Shown: positions 36,518-48,292, counted from the stretch's first letter. The stretch is DNA of 64,000 nt from Methylopila turkensis (GCF_027922325.1 NZ_BSFL01000005.1:186001-250000), one strand, 5' to 3'. A program made the numbers and translations. Notes: a model not told the origin generated them from the letters alone.

Positions 36518-37171
36518 TCAATCACGCAGCAGCCGGAGCGCCGCCGCGGAGGCGAACGGGCCGAGCACGGCGTAGCCGAGCGCCAGTCCCGCCAGCACCC
36601 CGAGCGGGCCGACGGTCTCGGCCGCGGGGTCGCTCGCGGCGACGCCGAAGATCAGCACCGGGATCGCGAGCGGCAGGATCAGCACCGGCGCGAGCAAGCC
36701 GCCGCGGCGCAGGCCCACCGTGAGCGCCGCGCCGACCGCGCCGAGGCAGGCGAGCGCGGGCGTGCCGACCGCGAGCGCCGCCGCGACCTTCAGCGTCGCC
36801 TCCGGCCCGACGCCGAGCATCACGCCGAACAGCGGCGCGGCGATCACGAGCGGAAGCCCGGTCGTGAGCCAGTGCGCAAGGATCTTGGCGGCGATCATCA
36901 ATTCGAGCGAGGCCGGCGCGAGGTGCATCAGGTCGAGCCCGCCGTCCTCATGGTCGGCCTGCAGCAGCCGGTCGAGCCCGAGCAGGGTCGCGAGCAGGGC
37001 GCCGAGCCACAGGATCGCCGACCCGATCCGGCCGAGCAGCGCGAGGTCCGGCCCGACCGCGAACGGCGTCAGCGTCACGACCAGCAGGAAGAACACCAGC
37101 CCGAGCCCGCCCCCGCCGCCGCGGGCGAGCGCGAGGTCGCGCCGGAGCACGGCGGCGAGCGGCGAGCTCAT
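36518..37171 (-). CDS. ccmB: haem exporter permease CcmB
   Basis: A 217-residue protein of six membrane helices with the family pattern: an N-terminal RRDLALARGGGGG segment, FFLLVVTLTPFAVGPD, and LLQADHEDGGLDLMHLAPAS (about residues 65-84). With CcmA it forms the ABC exporter part of cytochrome c maturation system I. The ATG at 37171 gives the normal N-terminus. ccmA lies 754 bases further upstream, separated by a PepSY gene on the other strand, so ccmB is not directly coupled to its ATPase gene. Confidence 0.92.
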   Translation of the reverse strand: MSSPLAAVLRRDLALARGGGGGLGLVFFLLVVTLTPFAVGPDLALLGRIGSAILWLGALLATLLGLDRLLQADHEDGGLDLMHLAPASLELMIAAKILAHWLTTGLPLVIAAPLFGVMLGVGPEATLKVAAALAVGTPALACLGAVGAALTVGLRRGGLLAPVLILPLAIPVLIFGVAASDPAAETVGPLGVLAGLALGYAVLGPFASAAALRLLRD

Positions 37172-37338
37172 GGGCGGACGCCGTGCGGGCGGGGGGATGC
37201 GGACGGGATGGGACGCTCCTCGGGGCGGCTGCGAACGGAAAAGGCGGCGTTTCTTCGCCGCCGGCGCGAAACATAGCAAGCGCTCGCGCGTTCAGCATGC
37301 CCAGGGCGGCCCCCGCCGCCCCCGCATGGAGATTTCCG

Positions 37339-37854
37339 ATGACCAAGTCGTCCTTCATCCTCGCGTCGCTCTTCGCCGCCGGCGTGGCCGCCGCGCCGCT
37401 GTCGGGGGCGCTCGCGGACTCCACCGAGATGGCCAAGAACGCCAAGGTGTCGCTGGTTCAGGCGCTCGAGGCGGCCGAGGCGAAGAGCGGCGGCAAGGCG
37501 ACCGAGGTCGAGTTCGAGGACGACAACGGCGGCCGCTGGGAGGTCAAGGTGCTGAGCTCCGGCGGCGACAAGCTGACCGAGTACTACGTCGATCCGAACT
37601 CGGGCCAGGTGACGGGCGAGGAGGAGCAGACCTTCGAGAAGTACTTCACGATGCTGAAGCCGGAGGCGTTCCAGAAGGCCTCGACGCAGCTCAAGGACGC
37701 GATCGCCGCGGCCGAGACCGCGGGCAACGGCAAGGCGATCGACGCCGAGGTCGAGCGCGAAGGCGAGACGGTCGCCTACGAGATCCACGTCGCCGGCGCC
37801 GACGGCACCAAGGAGGTCAACGTCGACGCCAACGGCAAGGCCGTGCTCGACTGA
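37339..37854 (+). CDS. exported PepSY-domain protein
   Basis: A 171-residue protein with a signal peptide (MTKSSFILASLFAAGVAAAP, then LSGALA) and two PepSY-like repeats: about residues 35-95 (LVQALEAAEAKSGGKATEVE ... YYVDPNSGQV) and 110-171 (LKDAIAAAETAGNGKAIDAE ... VNVDANGKAV). PepSY domains often inhibit proteases or bind metals in the periplasm. The gene stands alone on the plus strand between ccmB and ccmA, which is an unusual insertion into the ccm cluster. No link to cytochrome maturation is known. Confidence 0.85.
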   Translation: MTKSSFILASLFAAGVAAAPLSGALADSTEMAKNAKVSLVQALEAAEAKSGGKATEVEFEDDNGGRWEVKVLSSGGDKLTEYYVDPNSGQVTGEEEQTFEKYFTMLKPEAFQKASTQLKDAIAAAETAGNGKAIDAEVEREGETVAYEIHVAGADGTKEVNVDANGKAVLD

Positions 37855-37925
37855 CCTGAGACTGAAAAGCGTTCGGCCCGCCTCCTTCCCGCGTCGCGGG
37901 GAGGGGGCGTACCGCCGGTGACGGC

Positions 37926-38534
37926 TTAGGAGACCGCCGCGACGGCGCCGAGCTCCAGCCGCGCCGCCTCGAAACCCATGTCGAGATGCGTCGCGGCGAC
38001 CACGAGGCCGCCTTTCGCCCGATGCTCCGCCACCAGTTCGGCCAGCAGCGCTTGGCCGCTCGCGTCGAGCGCCGCGGTCGGCTCGTCCAGCAGCCAGACC
38101 GGGCGCGGCGCGGCCAGCAGCCGGGCGAGCGCGAGCCGGCGCTTCTGGCCGGCCGACAGCACCGAGCCCGGCAGGTCGGCGAGCGCGCCCAGCCCGACGC
38201 GGTCGAGGCTGGCGTCGACATCGCCTTCGCCGCCCAGCACGTCGCGCGCGAACACGATGTTGCGGCGCACGCTCAGGCCCGCCTTCACCGCGTCGAGATG
38301 GCCGAGCAGGTGCATGGCCTCGCGCGGCGGGGCCTCCGGATCGCCGCCGTCGAGCCGCACGTCGCCCGCGACCGGCGCGATCAGTCCGGCGAGCGCGCGC
38401 AGCAGGGTCGACTTGCCGGCGCCGTTCGGGCCGACCACCTTCAGCGCCTCGCCGCCGGCGACCGCGAAGGAGACGTCGCGCAGGATCGGGCGGCCGCCGC
38501 GGTCGACGCCGAGCCGGTCCGCGATCAGCCGCAT
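37926..38534 (-). CDS. ccmA: haem exporter ATP-binding protein CcmA
   Basis: A 202-residue ABC ATPase with intact Walker A VGPNGAGKST, signature LSAGQKRRLALARLL, Walker B WLLDEPTAALD and H-loop AATHLDMG. The LSAGQ form and the short length are typical of CcmA, which energises release of holo-CcmE. The ATG at 38534 fits the family start (MRLIADRLGV); a longer frame that runs upstream is not supported. It is divergent from acnA and separated from ccmB by the PepSY gene. Confidence 0.93.
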   Translation of the reverse strand: MRLIADRLGVDRGGRPILRDVSFAVAGGEALKVVGPNGAGKSTLLRALAGLIAPVAGDVRLDGGDPEAPPREAMHLLGHLDAVKAGLSVRRNIVFARDVLGGEGDVDASLDRVGLGALADLPGSVLSAGQKRRLALARLLAAPRPVWLLDEPTAALDASGQALLAELVAEHRAKGGLVVAATHLDMGFEAARLELGAVAAVS

Positions 38535-38755
38535 GGCCGGGCCTCTCTCAGCGCTGGAACGGTTCGAGCGGCCCCCGGATTCGGATGCCTGCCAAGCGCG
38601 TTCGCATGGATCTGTAACGTCTTCAACCTGCGCGCCACTTCCCCTATAACGAGCCAGCATTTATGTCTTGTGCACCGCACGCGACATCGCCCGGCGCACC
38701 CGCCGCTCGCTTCCTGCGACGGCGTCTTCGCCCTGCACCAAGGAGCTCGACACCC

Positions 38756-41437
<2,682 letters not shown>

Positions 41438-41465
41438 CGGACCGCTTGGGACGTTCGACAGCGTC

Positions 41466-41496
41466 CGTCATGCCCCGGTTGAACCGGGGCATGACG
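41466..41496 (+). terminator. palindrome after acnA (family A repeat unit)
   Basis: CGTCATGCCCCGGTT and its complement AACCGGGGCATGACG form a 15-base stem with a single-base loop, 28 bases past the acnA stop. It shares GTCATGCCC with the family A repeats at 27249 and 34647. It may end acnA transcription or protect the 3' end; there is no uridine run. Confidence 0.5.
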
Positions 41497-41649
41497 CGCT
41501 TAGGGCGAAATCCGGGAGGCGGATTGGCCGTCGCTCGGCCGTCGCTCTTCCGATCACGTCCTTGGGCGTCACCGCAGTGTGAGTGGCGGCCGGAACATGG
41601 GACGCCTTATCTTGGGGCGGCCTACCGTCCTACCCCGTGGTGCTCCATC

Positions 41650-42447
41650 ATGCGCGTCATCCCCCTTGCCCTCGCCGCGACCTTCGCCGTCGCGACCGGC
41701 GCCTTCGCCGATGACGCCTCCCGTCCGCGCGGCGTGATCGAGCTGTTCACGAGCCAGGGCTGCTCGTCCTGCCCGCCGGCGGACCGGCTGGCCTCCGAGC
41801 TCGCGCGCGACCCGTCCAACCTCGTACTGACGCTGCCGGTGGACTACTGGGACTATCTTGGCTGGAAGGACACGCTGGCGAGCCCGGCGAACTCCGCGCG
41901 TCAGCGCGCCTACGCCATGGCGCGCGGCGACCGCAAGGTGTTCACGCCGCAGATCGTCGTGAACGGCCGCGAGACCGCGATCGGCGGCGACGGCGCCGCG
42001 GTCGCGGGCGCCGTGACCCGCGCCGAGGCCGTCGAGAACCCGTTCGCTCTGCCGGTGCGCCTCAAGGTCGAGGAAGGCCGCGTCGCGGTCGCGGTCGAGG
42101 CGGCGCGCCGCCCGATCCCGGAGCGGCACGGCGAGGTCTGGGCCTTCGCGATCGAGCGCACGCGCACGGTGCAGATCGGCCGGGGCGAGAACGCCGGCCG
42201 CACGGTCACCTACGCCAACGTGGTGCGGAAGATGGTGCGGCTCGGCGCCTGGGACGGCGCGCCGGCCAAGTTCGAGGTGCCGATCGAGGAGGTCGCGCGG
42301 CCCGAGACCGACGGCGTCGCCGTGCTGGTCCAGGCCGGAAGCGGCGGCCAGCCCGGCGCCATCCTCGGCGCGACCCAGGCCGACAGCCCGACCCCGCCGC
42401 CGTCCGCCCCCGCTCAGATCAGCCGCCTGCCGCGCGACCCGCTGTGA
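41650..42447 (+). CDS. exported DUF1223 thioredoxin-like protein
   Basis: A 265-residue protein with a signal peptide (MRVIPLALAATFAVATGAFA) and a thioredoxin-like N-terminal part. VIELFTSQGCSSCPPADRLA carries a CxxC pair, and VDYWDYLGWKDTLASPA and FTPQIVVNG are the signature of DUF1223. A beta-rich C-terminal half (about 140-240) follows. It may act in periplasmic redox control, but the family has no assigned reaction. Its stop overlaps the GTG of the next gene, so the hydrolase is coupled to it. Confidence 0.85.
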   Translation: MRVIPLALAATFAVATGAFADDASRPRGVIELFTSQGCSSCPPADRLASELARDPSNLVLTLPVDYWDYLGWKDTLASPANSARQRAYAMARGDRKVFTPQIVVNGRETAIGGDGAAVAGAVTRAEAVENPFALPVRLKVEEGRVAVAVEAARRPIPERHGEVWAFAIERTRTVQIGRGENAGRTVTYANVVRKMVRLGAWDGAPAKFEVPIEEVARPETDGVAVLVQAGSGGQPGAILGATQADSPTPPPSAPAQISRLPRDPL

Positions 42448-43442
42448 TCTTCGCAAGGCTCGCCGCCGCCGCGCTGCTCGGCGCGGTCCTCGCCGCGCCC
42501 GCGCAGGCCGAGGGCTACGGCGCGCAGCTCGAGGGCTTCGACTACCCGCACGAGGTCCGCCGCTTCGCCTTCACCTCGCAGGCGAAGCCGGTCGAGATGG
42601 CCTATATGGACGTCGCCCCCACCGGGCCCGCCAACGGCCGCGTCGCGCTGCTGCTCCACGGCAAGAACTTCTGCGCCGCCACCTTCGAGAGCGCGATCGC
42701 CGCGCTCGCCAAGGCCGGCTTCCGGGTGATCGCGCCCGACCAGATCGGCTTCTGCAAATCCTCGAAGCCCGACGGCTACCAATATTCCTTCCACCAGCTC
42801 GCGGCCAACACGCGCGCGTTGCTCGCCTCCCTCGGCGTCGAGCGCTCGGTGGTGCTCGGCCACTCCATGGGCGGGATGGTCGCGACCCGCTACGCGCTGG
42901 ATCACCCGGCCGCGACCGAGCGGCTCGTCCTGGTCAACCCGATCGGGCTCGAGGACTGGAAGGCGAAGGGTGTGCCCTACGCCACCGTCGACAAGCTGCT
43001 GGAGGGCGAGCGCAAGACCAGCCCCGAGGCGATCAAGGCCTACCAGCTCAAGTTCTACTATTCCGGCGAATGGAAGCCGGCTTACGATCGCTGGGTCGAC
43101 ATGGCGTTCGGCATGTACGCCGGGCCGGGCAAGGAGGCGGTGATGCGCGCGAGCGCGCTGACCTCCGACATGATCTTCACCCAGCCGGTGGTCTACGAGT
43201 TCCCGAAGCTGAAGGTCCCGACCACGCTGATCGTCGGCCTGACCGACCGCACCGCCCCCGGCGCCAACCGCGCCGCGCCCGAGATCGCGAAGACGCTCGG
43301 CGACTACCCCGCGCTCGGCAAGGCCGCAGCCGCGGCCATCCCCGGCGCCGAGCTCATCGAGTTTCCGGAGCTCGGCCACTCCCCGCATGTCCAGGCCCCG
43401 GCGGAGTTCGAGGCCGCGCTGCTGAAGGCGCTCGGCCGCTAG
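42444..43442 (+). CDS. exported alpha/beta hydrolase
   Basis: A 332-residue protein starting with GTG (overlap GTGA with the upstream stop) and a signal peptide (IFARLAAAALLGAVLAAPAQ). The alpha/beta hydrolase fold shows the oxyanion segment LLLHGKNFCAATFESA and the nucleophile elbow VLGHSMGGMVATRYAL (Ser in GHSMGG). The catalytic His is in ELGHSPHVQAP and a candidate acid in VGLTDRTAPG. It probably acts on esters in the periplasm; the substrate is unknown. Coupling to the DUF1223 protein suggests a shared process. Confidence 0.85.
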   Translation: MIFARLAAAALLGAVLAAPAQAEGYGAQLEGFDYPHEVRRFAFTSQAKPVEMAYMDVAPTGPANGRVALLLHGKNFCAATFESAIAALAKAGFRVIAPDQIGFCKSSKPDGYQYSFHQLAANTRALLASLGVERSVVLGHSMGGMVATRYALDHPAATERLVLVNPIGLEDWKAKGVPYATVDKLLEGERKTSPEAIKAYQLKFYYSGEWKPAYDRWVDMAFGMYAGPGKEAVMRASALTSDMIFTQPVVYEFPKLKVPTTLIVGLTDRTAPGANRAAPEIAKTLGDYPALGKAAAAAIPGAELIEFPELGHSPHVQAPAEFEAALLKALGR

Positions 43443-43983
43443 CGGCGCCGCAGAAAGCCGGACCGCTCCTCTCCGCATTCTGCCGGTCCTCCCACGCTCC
43501 TCGTCGTCCTCCGGCTTGCGTTCAGAACGGCTTTTGCCGATCTGAACCACCCTGTGAAGGAAACTCGAAAACATTCGAGTTTCCGGACCACCCATCCCGG
43601 GCGTCACGCTCCACGTCCGGGATGGATGGTCCGGTCAAGCCGGACCATGACGAACGCGTTTCGGCCATCTTCGCCGACGGCCCGCCGCCCGAATTCACAG
43701 TTTTGAACGGCGCCTCGGCCCGTAATCCCGCCGCGATAAGCCTTTTGCGGCGCCCGGCCTAAAATCGTCGGCCAATGTATCAAAGTATGTCAGGGATCAG
43801 CCCCGGCACAGTCTGCAACACATCTCACGGAAAGTTCAGCGGCCGAGGGGTTCTCACGAAAATCGTTCGGACAAATTCAGGCGCGACAACGCTCGACCTG
43901 AATTCGCCGCCGCGGGCGGGGACCGCCGGATCGCAACGCCGATCGGGCGCCTCGCCGCAGGCGGTCGCGCCCGCGAGGATCGA
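43443..43983. other. 541-base intergenic region with hairpins and palindromic repeats
   Basis: I see no gene here. At 43559-43584 GGAAACTCGAA and TTCGAGTTTCC form an 11-base stem with a 4-base loop. From 43585 to about 43652 nested inverted repeats follow (CCGGACCA, CATCCCGG, CCGGGATG, TGGTCCGG, CCGGACCATGACG), similar in style to the other dispersed repeats. The last 200 bases are more AT-rich and could hold the promoter of the permease gene, but no clear -35/-10 pair is recognisable. Confidence 0.55.
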
Positions 43984-45354
43984 ATGCCGGCTTCCCCAGA
44001 TTCAACGCCCCGCCCGTCGCTGTCGGTGTTCGACGCGACGACGATCATGGTCGGTCTCGTCGTCGGCATCGGGATCTTTCGCACGCCGTCGCTGGTGGCC
44101 GCGAACGTCGGCAGCGAGCTGGCCTTCGTGGGCGTCTGGGTCGCGGGCGGCGTGATCACGCTGATTGGCGCGCTCTGCTACGCCGAGCTCTCCGCGGCGC
44201 ATCCGAACGCGGGCGGGGAGTACCACTTCCTCTCCCGCGCTTATGGCAAGCCGGTCGCCATGCTGTTCGGCTGGGCGCGCGGCTCGGTCATCCAGACCGG
44301 CGCGATCGCGGGCGTCGCCTTCGTGCTCGGCGACTATCTCGCGCAACTGCTCCCGCTCGGGCCCTACGGCCCGGCGCTCTACGCCGCGATCGCCATCATC
44401 GTCTTCACCGGCGTCAACGTGATCGGCACGCTCCAGAGCAAGACGCTGCAGATCGCCATGACCGCGACGGAGGTGCTGGCGATCCTCGCGATCATCGCCT
44501 TCGGCCTGCTCGGCTCGGCCGAGGCGCCGCCGCCGGCGGCCGCACTCCCGCCCGGGACCGCCTCGCTCGGCATGGCGATGATCTTCGTGCTGCTGACCTA
44601 CGGCGGCTGGAACGAGACCGCCTACCTCACCGGCGAGCTGAAGGACCCCGCCCGCAACATCGCGAAGGTCCTGGTGCTCGGCACGCTGGTGCTCGTCACG
44701 CTCTACGTGCTCGCGAACGTCGCGCTGCTGTCGATCCTCGGGCTCGAGGGCCTGCGCGGGTCCGACGCGGTCGCGGCCGACATGATGCGCGTCGTCGCCG
44801 GCCCCGCAGGCTCCATCGTGGTCAGCCTCGCGATCGTGGTGGCGGCGGTCTCGACGCTCAACGCCACCATCTTCACCGGCGCGCGGGTCTATTACGCCAT
44901 GGCGCGCGACATCACCCTGCTGCCGCGGGTGGGCCAATGGGACGAGCGCGGCCGCACGCCTGCGAACGGGCTGATCGCGCAGGCCGTCGTGGCGCTCGCG
45001 CTGGTGGCGGTCGGCGCCGCGACCCGCGACGGCTTCAAGGCGATGGTGGACTACACCGCGCCCGTGTTCTGGGGCTTCCTGCTTCTGGTCGGCCTCGCGG
45101 TGTTCGTGCTGCGCTGGCGCGAGCCGGGCCGGGCGCTGCCGTTCCGCACCCCGCTCTACCCGCTGACGCCGATCCTGTTCTGCCTCACCTGCCTCTACAT
45201 GCTGCACGCGAGCATCGCCTACACCGGCGTCGCCGGCCTGTTCGGCCTCGGCGTCCTGGCCGCGGGCGTGCCGCTTCTCCTGTTCCGGCGGCGCGAGCCG
45301 CGGACCGAAACCGAAGGCGGGCCGCTGCCGGCCGCCGTCGGCCTCAGCGACTGA
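43984..45354 (+). CDS. APC-superfamily amino acid permease
   Basis: A 456-residue transporter of about 12 membrane helices. It begins with the unwound first helix ATTIMVGLVVGIGIFRTPSL (the GIGIF substrate/sodium-site pattern) and continues with CYAELSAAHPNAGGEYHFLS, a hallmark of the amino acid-polyamine-organocation superfamily. The substrate is not evident, but the pattern fits neutral amino acid transport. The ATG at 43984 has a GAGGA site 6 bases before it. A methyltransferase gene follows after 24 bases on the same strand. Confidence 0.87.
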   Translation: MPASPDSTPRPSLSVFDATTIMVGLVVGIGIFRTPSLVAANVGSELAFVGVWVAGGVITLIGALCYAELSAAHPNAGGEYHFLSRAYGKPVAMLFGWARGSVIQTGAIAGVAFVLGDYLAQLLPLGPYGPALYAAIAIIVFTGVNVIGTLQSKTLQIAMTATEVLAILAIIAFGLLGSAEAPPPAAALPPGTASLGMAMIFVLLTYGGWNETAYLTGELKDPARNIAKVLVLGTLVLVTLYVLANVALLSILGLEGLRGSDAVAADMMRVVAGPAGSIVVSLAIVVAAVSTLNATIFTGARVYYAMARDITLLPRVGQWDERGRTPANGLIAQAVVALALVAVGAATRDGFKAMVDYTAPVFWGFLLLVGLAVFVLRWREPGRALPFRTPLYPLTPILFCLTCLYMLHASIAYTGVAGLFGLGVLAAGVPLLLFRRREPRTETEGGPLPAAVGLSD

Positions 45355-45378
45355 CATCCCCCCACCAGGAGCCATCCC

Positions 45379-46212
45379 ATGACCAAGCTACGCACGGCCC
45401 TGCTCGCCGGCGCGCTGTCCGCGCTCACCTTCGGCGGCGCGCTCGCCCAGACCCCGGCGGAGGCGCCCCCGGCCGCGACCGAATACACGCCGTCCTCCGG
45501 CCAGGACGGCAAGGACGTCGTCTGGGTGCCGACCGCGCAGGCGCTCGTCGACCGCATGCTGGAGATGGCTGAGGTGACCAAGGACGACTACCTGGTCGAT
45601 CTCGGATCCGGCGACGGCCGCACGGTGATCACCGCCGCCAAGCGCGGCGTCCGCGCCCACGGCGTCGAGTTCAACCCGGACATGGTGGCGCTGTCCCGCA
45701 AGGCCGCGAAGGCGGAAGGCGTCGCCGAGACCGCGACCTTTGAGCAGGGCGACATCTTTGAGACCGACTTCTCCAAGGCCTCCGTCGTCACGCTGTTCCT
45801 GCTGACGGAGCTCAACATCCGCCTGCGCCCGACCATTCTAGAGATGAAGCCGGGCACGCGGGTGGTCTCGAACAGCTTCGACATGGGCGACTGGCAGCCG
45901 GACGAGACCGCGCAGGCCGCGAGCGGCTGCTCGAGCTTCTGCCGCGCGCTGAAATGGGTCGTGCCCGCCAAGGTCGCAGGCGAATGGCGGATGGACGGCG
46001 GCGCGCTGAAGCTCGACCAGAAGTACCAGATGCTGACCGGCGCGCTGGTGAAGGACGGCACGTCCACGCCGATCACGGAGGCGAAGATGAACGGCTCCGA
46101 GATCACCTTCACCGCGAAGGGCAAGCGCTACACCGGTCGGGTCGACGGCGCGGCGATGTCGGGAACCGTGGAAGGCGGCGGCGCCTGGAGCGCGACCCAG
46201 AACCAGACCTGA
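45379..46212 (+). CDS. exported SAM-dependent methyltransferase-like protein
   Basis: A 277-residue protein with a clear signal peptide (MTKLRTALLAGALSALTFGG, then ALA) followed by a class I methyltransferase fold: motif I YLVDLGSGDGRTVITAA, motif II HGVEFNPDMVAL, and ATFEQGDIFETDFSKA. A beta-rich C-terminal domain (about 200-277) follows. Proteins of this build occur in many alphaproteobacteria. Export is odd, because S-adenosylmethionine is not known in the periplasm; either the protein binds another ligand or it gets SAM by an unknown route. It follows the permease closely and ends at a GC-rich hairpin. Confidence 0.8.
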   Translation: MTKLRTALLAGALSALTFGGALAQTPAEAPPAATEYTPSSGQDGKDVVWVPTAQALVDRMLEMAEVTKDDYLVDLGSGDGRTVITAAKRGVRAHGVEFNPDMVALSRKAAKAEGVAETATFEQGDIFETDFSKASVVTLFLLTELNIRLRPTILEMKPGTRVVSNSFDMGDWQPDETAQAASGCSSFCRALKWVVPAKVAGEWRMDGGALKLDQKYQMLTGALVKDGTSTPITEAKMNGSEITFTAKGKRYTGRVDGAAMSGTVEGGGAWSATQNQT

Positions 46213-46222
46213 CGCAGACGAC

Positions 46223-46245
46223 GGGGCGCCGCGCGCCGGCGCCCC
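46223..46245 (+). terminator. GC-rich hairpin after the methyltransferase gene
   Basis: GGGGCGCCG and CGGCGCCCC form a 9-base stem with a 5-base loop, starting 10 bases past the stop codon. A cytidine run rather than a uridine run follows, so it may act as a pause or 3'-end protector. Confidence 0.45.
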
Positions 46246-46546
46246 CCCTCGCCGAGGCGGGACGAACGAGCGGCGGCGGCGGCACTGCATCAATTTGAGA
46301 TCGGACGCGATTGACGTCGTTTCCGCGCGAGGGCGGCGCCGTCCCCGTTGAAGGTGCTGACGAACGAAGCCGAGGACGGCCAGAATAAGCGCCGCGGGAG
46401 ATGGCCGCCGTGGTGGAACGGCGCGCGGAGATCGCTAGGAACGGTACGACAGACCGGCGGGGGAGCGGTGGCGCATAGGATCTGAATATTTTTCTTGGAT
46501 TTTGCAAAAACGTGCTACGCTCATGGCAGGATCAGGAGATTCGCCG
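46246..46546. other. gene-free left flank of the AT-richer insert
   Basis: No gene is supported in these 301 bases. Composition changes from GC-rich to AT-rich near 46480, where AATATTTTTCTTGGATTTTG stands out. TTGGAT followed after 15 bases by TACGCT is a weak sigma-70-like promoter candidate for the next gene, with the first bases of the message near 46525. Confidence 0.4.
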
Positions 46547-47149
46547 ATGGGCACGGTCAGTCGGGACGACGCGGTGACCGCTTTCGAGCCGTATTTTCCC
46601 ATCATTCGGAAAGCGATCGACGACGCCTTCGCCGAATGGCGCGCGATAGAGACGTTCCGGGTCGATTCTGGTTTTGGACCGTCTTTCTACGACCGAACCA
46701 AATCGAACGAGGTCTTTGACGGCATCGCGAAGCGCGCGATTTTGCGGCTTGGTGCTGAGCCCGGCATCTTGGTCGACATCGAAGCGCAAACCTTCAAGTT
46801 TGCGGTCAAGGGCATCGCAGCTCGCTTCAAGAAGGCTGGCGACGACAAGCTTGGCCAGAACGTCACAACGCAAGCTGTACTTGCCTTTGTGGAGGCCGAT
46901 GGTGAGCTTCCCGGCTTAGGCGCTTCTGGCAAGGTCGAGTTCGTCTGGCGACCAAACGATCTCTGGACGAGGATCGACCGCGTTTTGATGATTGCCCGAG
47001 ATGGCGACCAGCTTTTGTGGGAATACGAGATCGAGGGCGAAGCTAGCTCGGTGATCGAGCTTCCTGCGTCGCCTCCGCCTTCCTCGCCGGCCTCCGACGA
47101 TCTGGTCAAGCCGAAGGTCAAGCCTTCTAAGAAAACTCAAGACCAGTAA
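46547..47149 (+). CDS. unknown protein paired with an XRE-ImmA/IrrE gene
   Basis: A protein of 200 residues that I do not recognise. It is soluble, has no signal peptide and ends in a Pro/Lys-rich tail (ELPASPPPSSPASDDLVKPK). A conserved-looking core (VEFVWRPNDLWTRIDRVLMI) precedes it. I choose the ATG at 46547 because AGGAG lies 8 bases upstream; two in-frame ATGs at 46502 and 46523 lack such a site. It ends 7 bases before an XRE-ImmA/IrrE gene, so the pair forms one unit like those of many toxin-antitoxin or phage regulator modules. It could be the substrate or the toxin of that unit. Base composition is AT-richer than the core. Confidence 0.65.
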   Translation: MGTVSRDDAVTAFEPYFPIIRKAIDDAFAEWRAIETFRVDSGFGPSFYDRTKSNEVFDGIAKRAILRLGAEPGILVDIEAQTFKFAVKGIAARFKKAGDDKLGQNVTTQAVLAFVEADGELPGLGASGKVEFVWRPNDLWTRIDRVLMIARDGDQLLWEYEIEGEASSVIELPASPPPSSPASDDLVKPKVKPSKKTQDQ

Positions 47150-47156
47150 GAAGATC

Positions 47157-48242
47157 ATGTCCGCTGTCGGAGACATGCTGCGCCTCGCGCGGCAGCGAAA
47201 AGGATTCACGCAGAAGTATGCGTCTGAACGCTTGGGTATCGTTCAGCCGGTTCTTTCTAGATATGAGAATGGCATCTCGGAGCCCGATGACGCTCTTCTG
47301 ATGAAGGCTGCGCAAGTTTACGAGGTGCCAACCGAGTTTTTCCAAATCAAGGAAACTGTTTACGGGCCGCCTGTCAGCGTCCATCCCATGACGCGTGCGA
47401 AGGCTGATGTTACCGGCCGTGAACTCGACATGGTGACAGCCGAGCTAAACTTGAGGGTGATGCATATCAGGCGCTTTTTAGAGGGCGTCGATTTTGAGCC
47501 GTCTCGGTCTTTTCCGTTTCTCGACGTTGAGGAAAACGGGAGCCCTGAGCGCATCGCTGGGATCGTTCGCGCTCATTGGGGGATCGGTTCTGGCCCTTTG
47601 AAGAACCTCACTGGATACGTGGAGAGTGCGGGCATCATCGTTGGGATGTCCGACTTTTCCGGCGCATCGATCAGCGGGATCACATTCAAAGTTCCAGGGC
47701 AGCCACCACTCGTCCTGCTTAACAAGAGCCATCCCGCCGACAGGCTTCGGTTCACGTTGGCCCATGAGTTAGGCCACATCGTCATGCATCGCTTCCCGAC
47801 GCCTGCCATGGAAGATGAGGCGAACCAATTTGCATCCGCGTTGCTCATGCCCGAAAGGGATATTCGCGCGGCCTTCACCGGAAGAAAGGTCACTCTACAA
47901 CTTCTGGCTTCTCTGAAACCAGAGTGGAAAGTTGCCATGCAAGCTCTCCTTGTGAGAGTGAAGGCGTTAAATATCATAGACGGTAATCAGGCTCGGTATC
48001 TCTGGCAGCAGATAAGTTCCAGAGGATGGAGGCTGAGAGAGCCCCCAGAGCTTGACTTTCCGCAAGAGGATACAGTTGTTCTAAAGTCTATGATTAAGGC
48101 GCATTTGTCTGAACTTGGATATTCATTAAAGGAGCTTGCGAGTATCGTGCCTTTGCGCGAAGGTGATTTCGTATCTATGTATGGGCTGGAGGTTGATGCG
48201 CCCTCCAAGCGCGCAATGCCGAAGCTACGCATCATTTCATAA
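47157..48242 (+). CDS. XRE-family regulator fused to ImmA/IrrE metallopeptidase
   Basis: A 361-residue two-domain protein. The N-terminal XRE helix-turn-helix (MLRLARQRKGFTQKYASERL through LSRYENGISEPDDALL) binds DNA. The ImmA/IrrE peptidase domain has the zinc motif LAHELGHIVMHR (about residues 200-211) and the downstream Glu in EDEANQFASALLMP. In characterised cases such proteases cleave a repressor or antitoxin under stress. The gene follows the unknown 200-residue protein after 7 bases. GC content is clearly lower than in neighbours, and a transposase remnant follows, both of which indicate horizontal transfer. Confidence 0.88.
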   Translation: MSAVGDMLRLARQRKGFTQKYASERLGIVQPVLSRYENGISEPDDALLMKAAQVYEVPTEFFQIKETVYGPPVSVHPMTRAKADVTGRELDMVTAELNLRVMHIRRFLEGVDFEPSRSFPFLDVEENGSPERIAGIVRAHWGIGSGPLKNLTGYVESAGIIVGMSDFSGASISGITFKVPGQPPLVLLNKSHPADRLRFTLAHELGHIVMHRFPTPAMEDEANQFASALLMPERDIRAAFTGRKVTLQLLASLKPEWKVAMQALLVRVKALNIIDGNQARYLWQQISSRGWRLREPPELDFPQEDTVVLKSMIKAHLSELGYSLKELASIVPLREGDFVSMYGLEVDAPSKRAMPKLRIIS

Positions 48243-48292
48243 TGAAATGAATGCCTGAATATAAGTACAAAATTTTATATGTAAAATCGTTG

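Noticed and set aside
43775..44155. Rightward frame across the start of the permease gene
   Set aside because: It is in another frame of a well-supported transporter gene, and its translation is basic without any domain.
46109..46507. Reverse-strand frame across the gap before the AT-richer insert
   Set aside because: It overlaps the methyltransferase gene end antisense, is Arg/Ser/Pro-rich and has no ribosome site or known motif.
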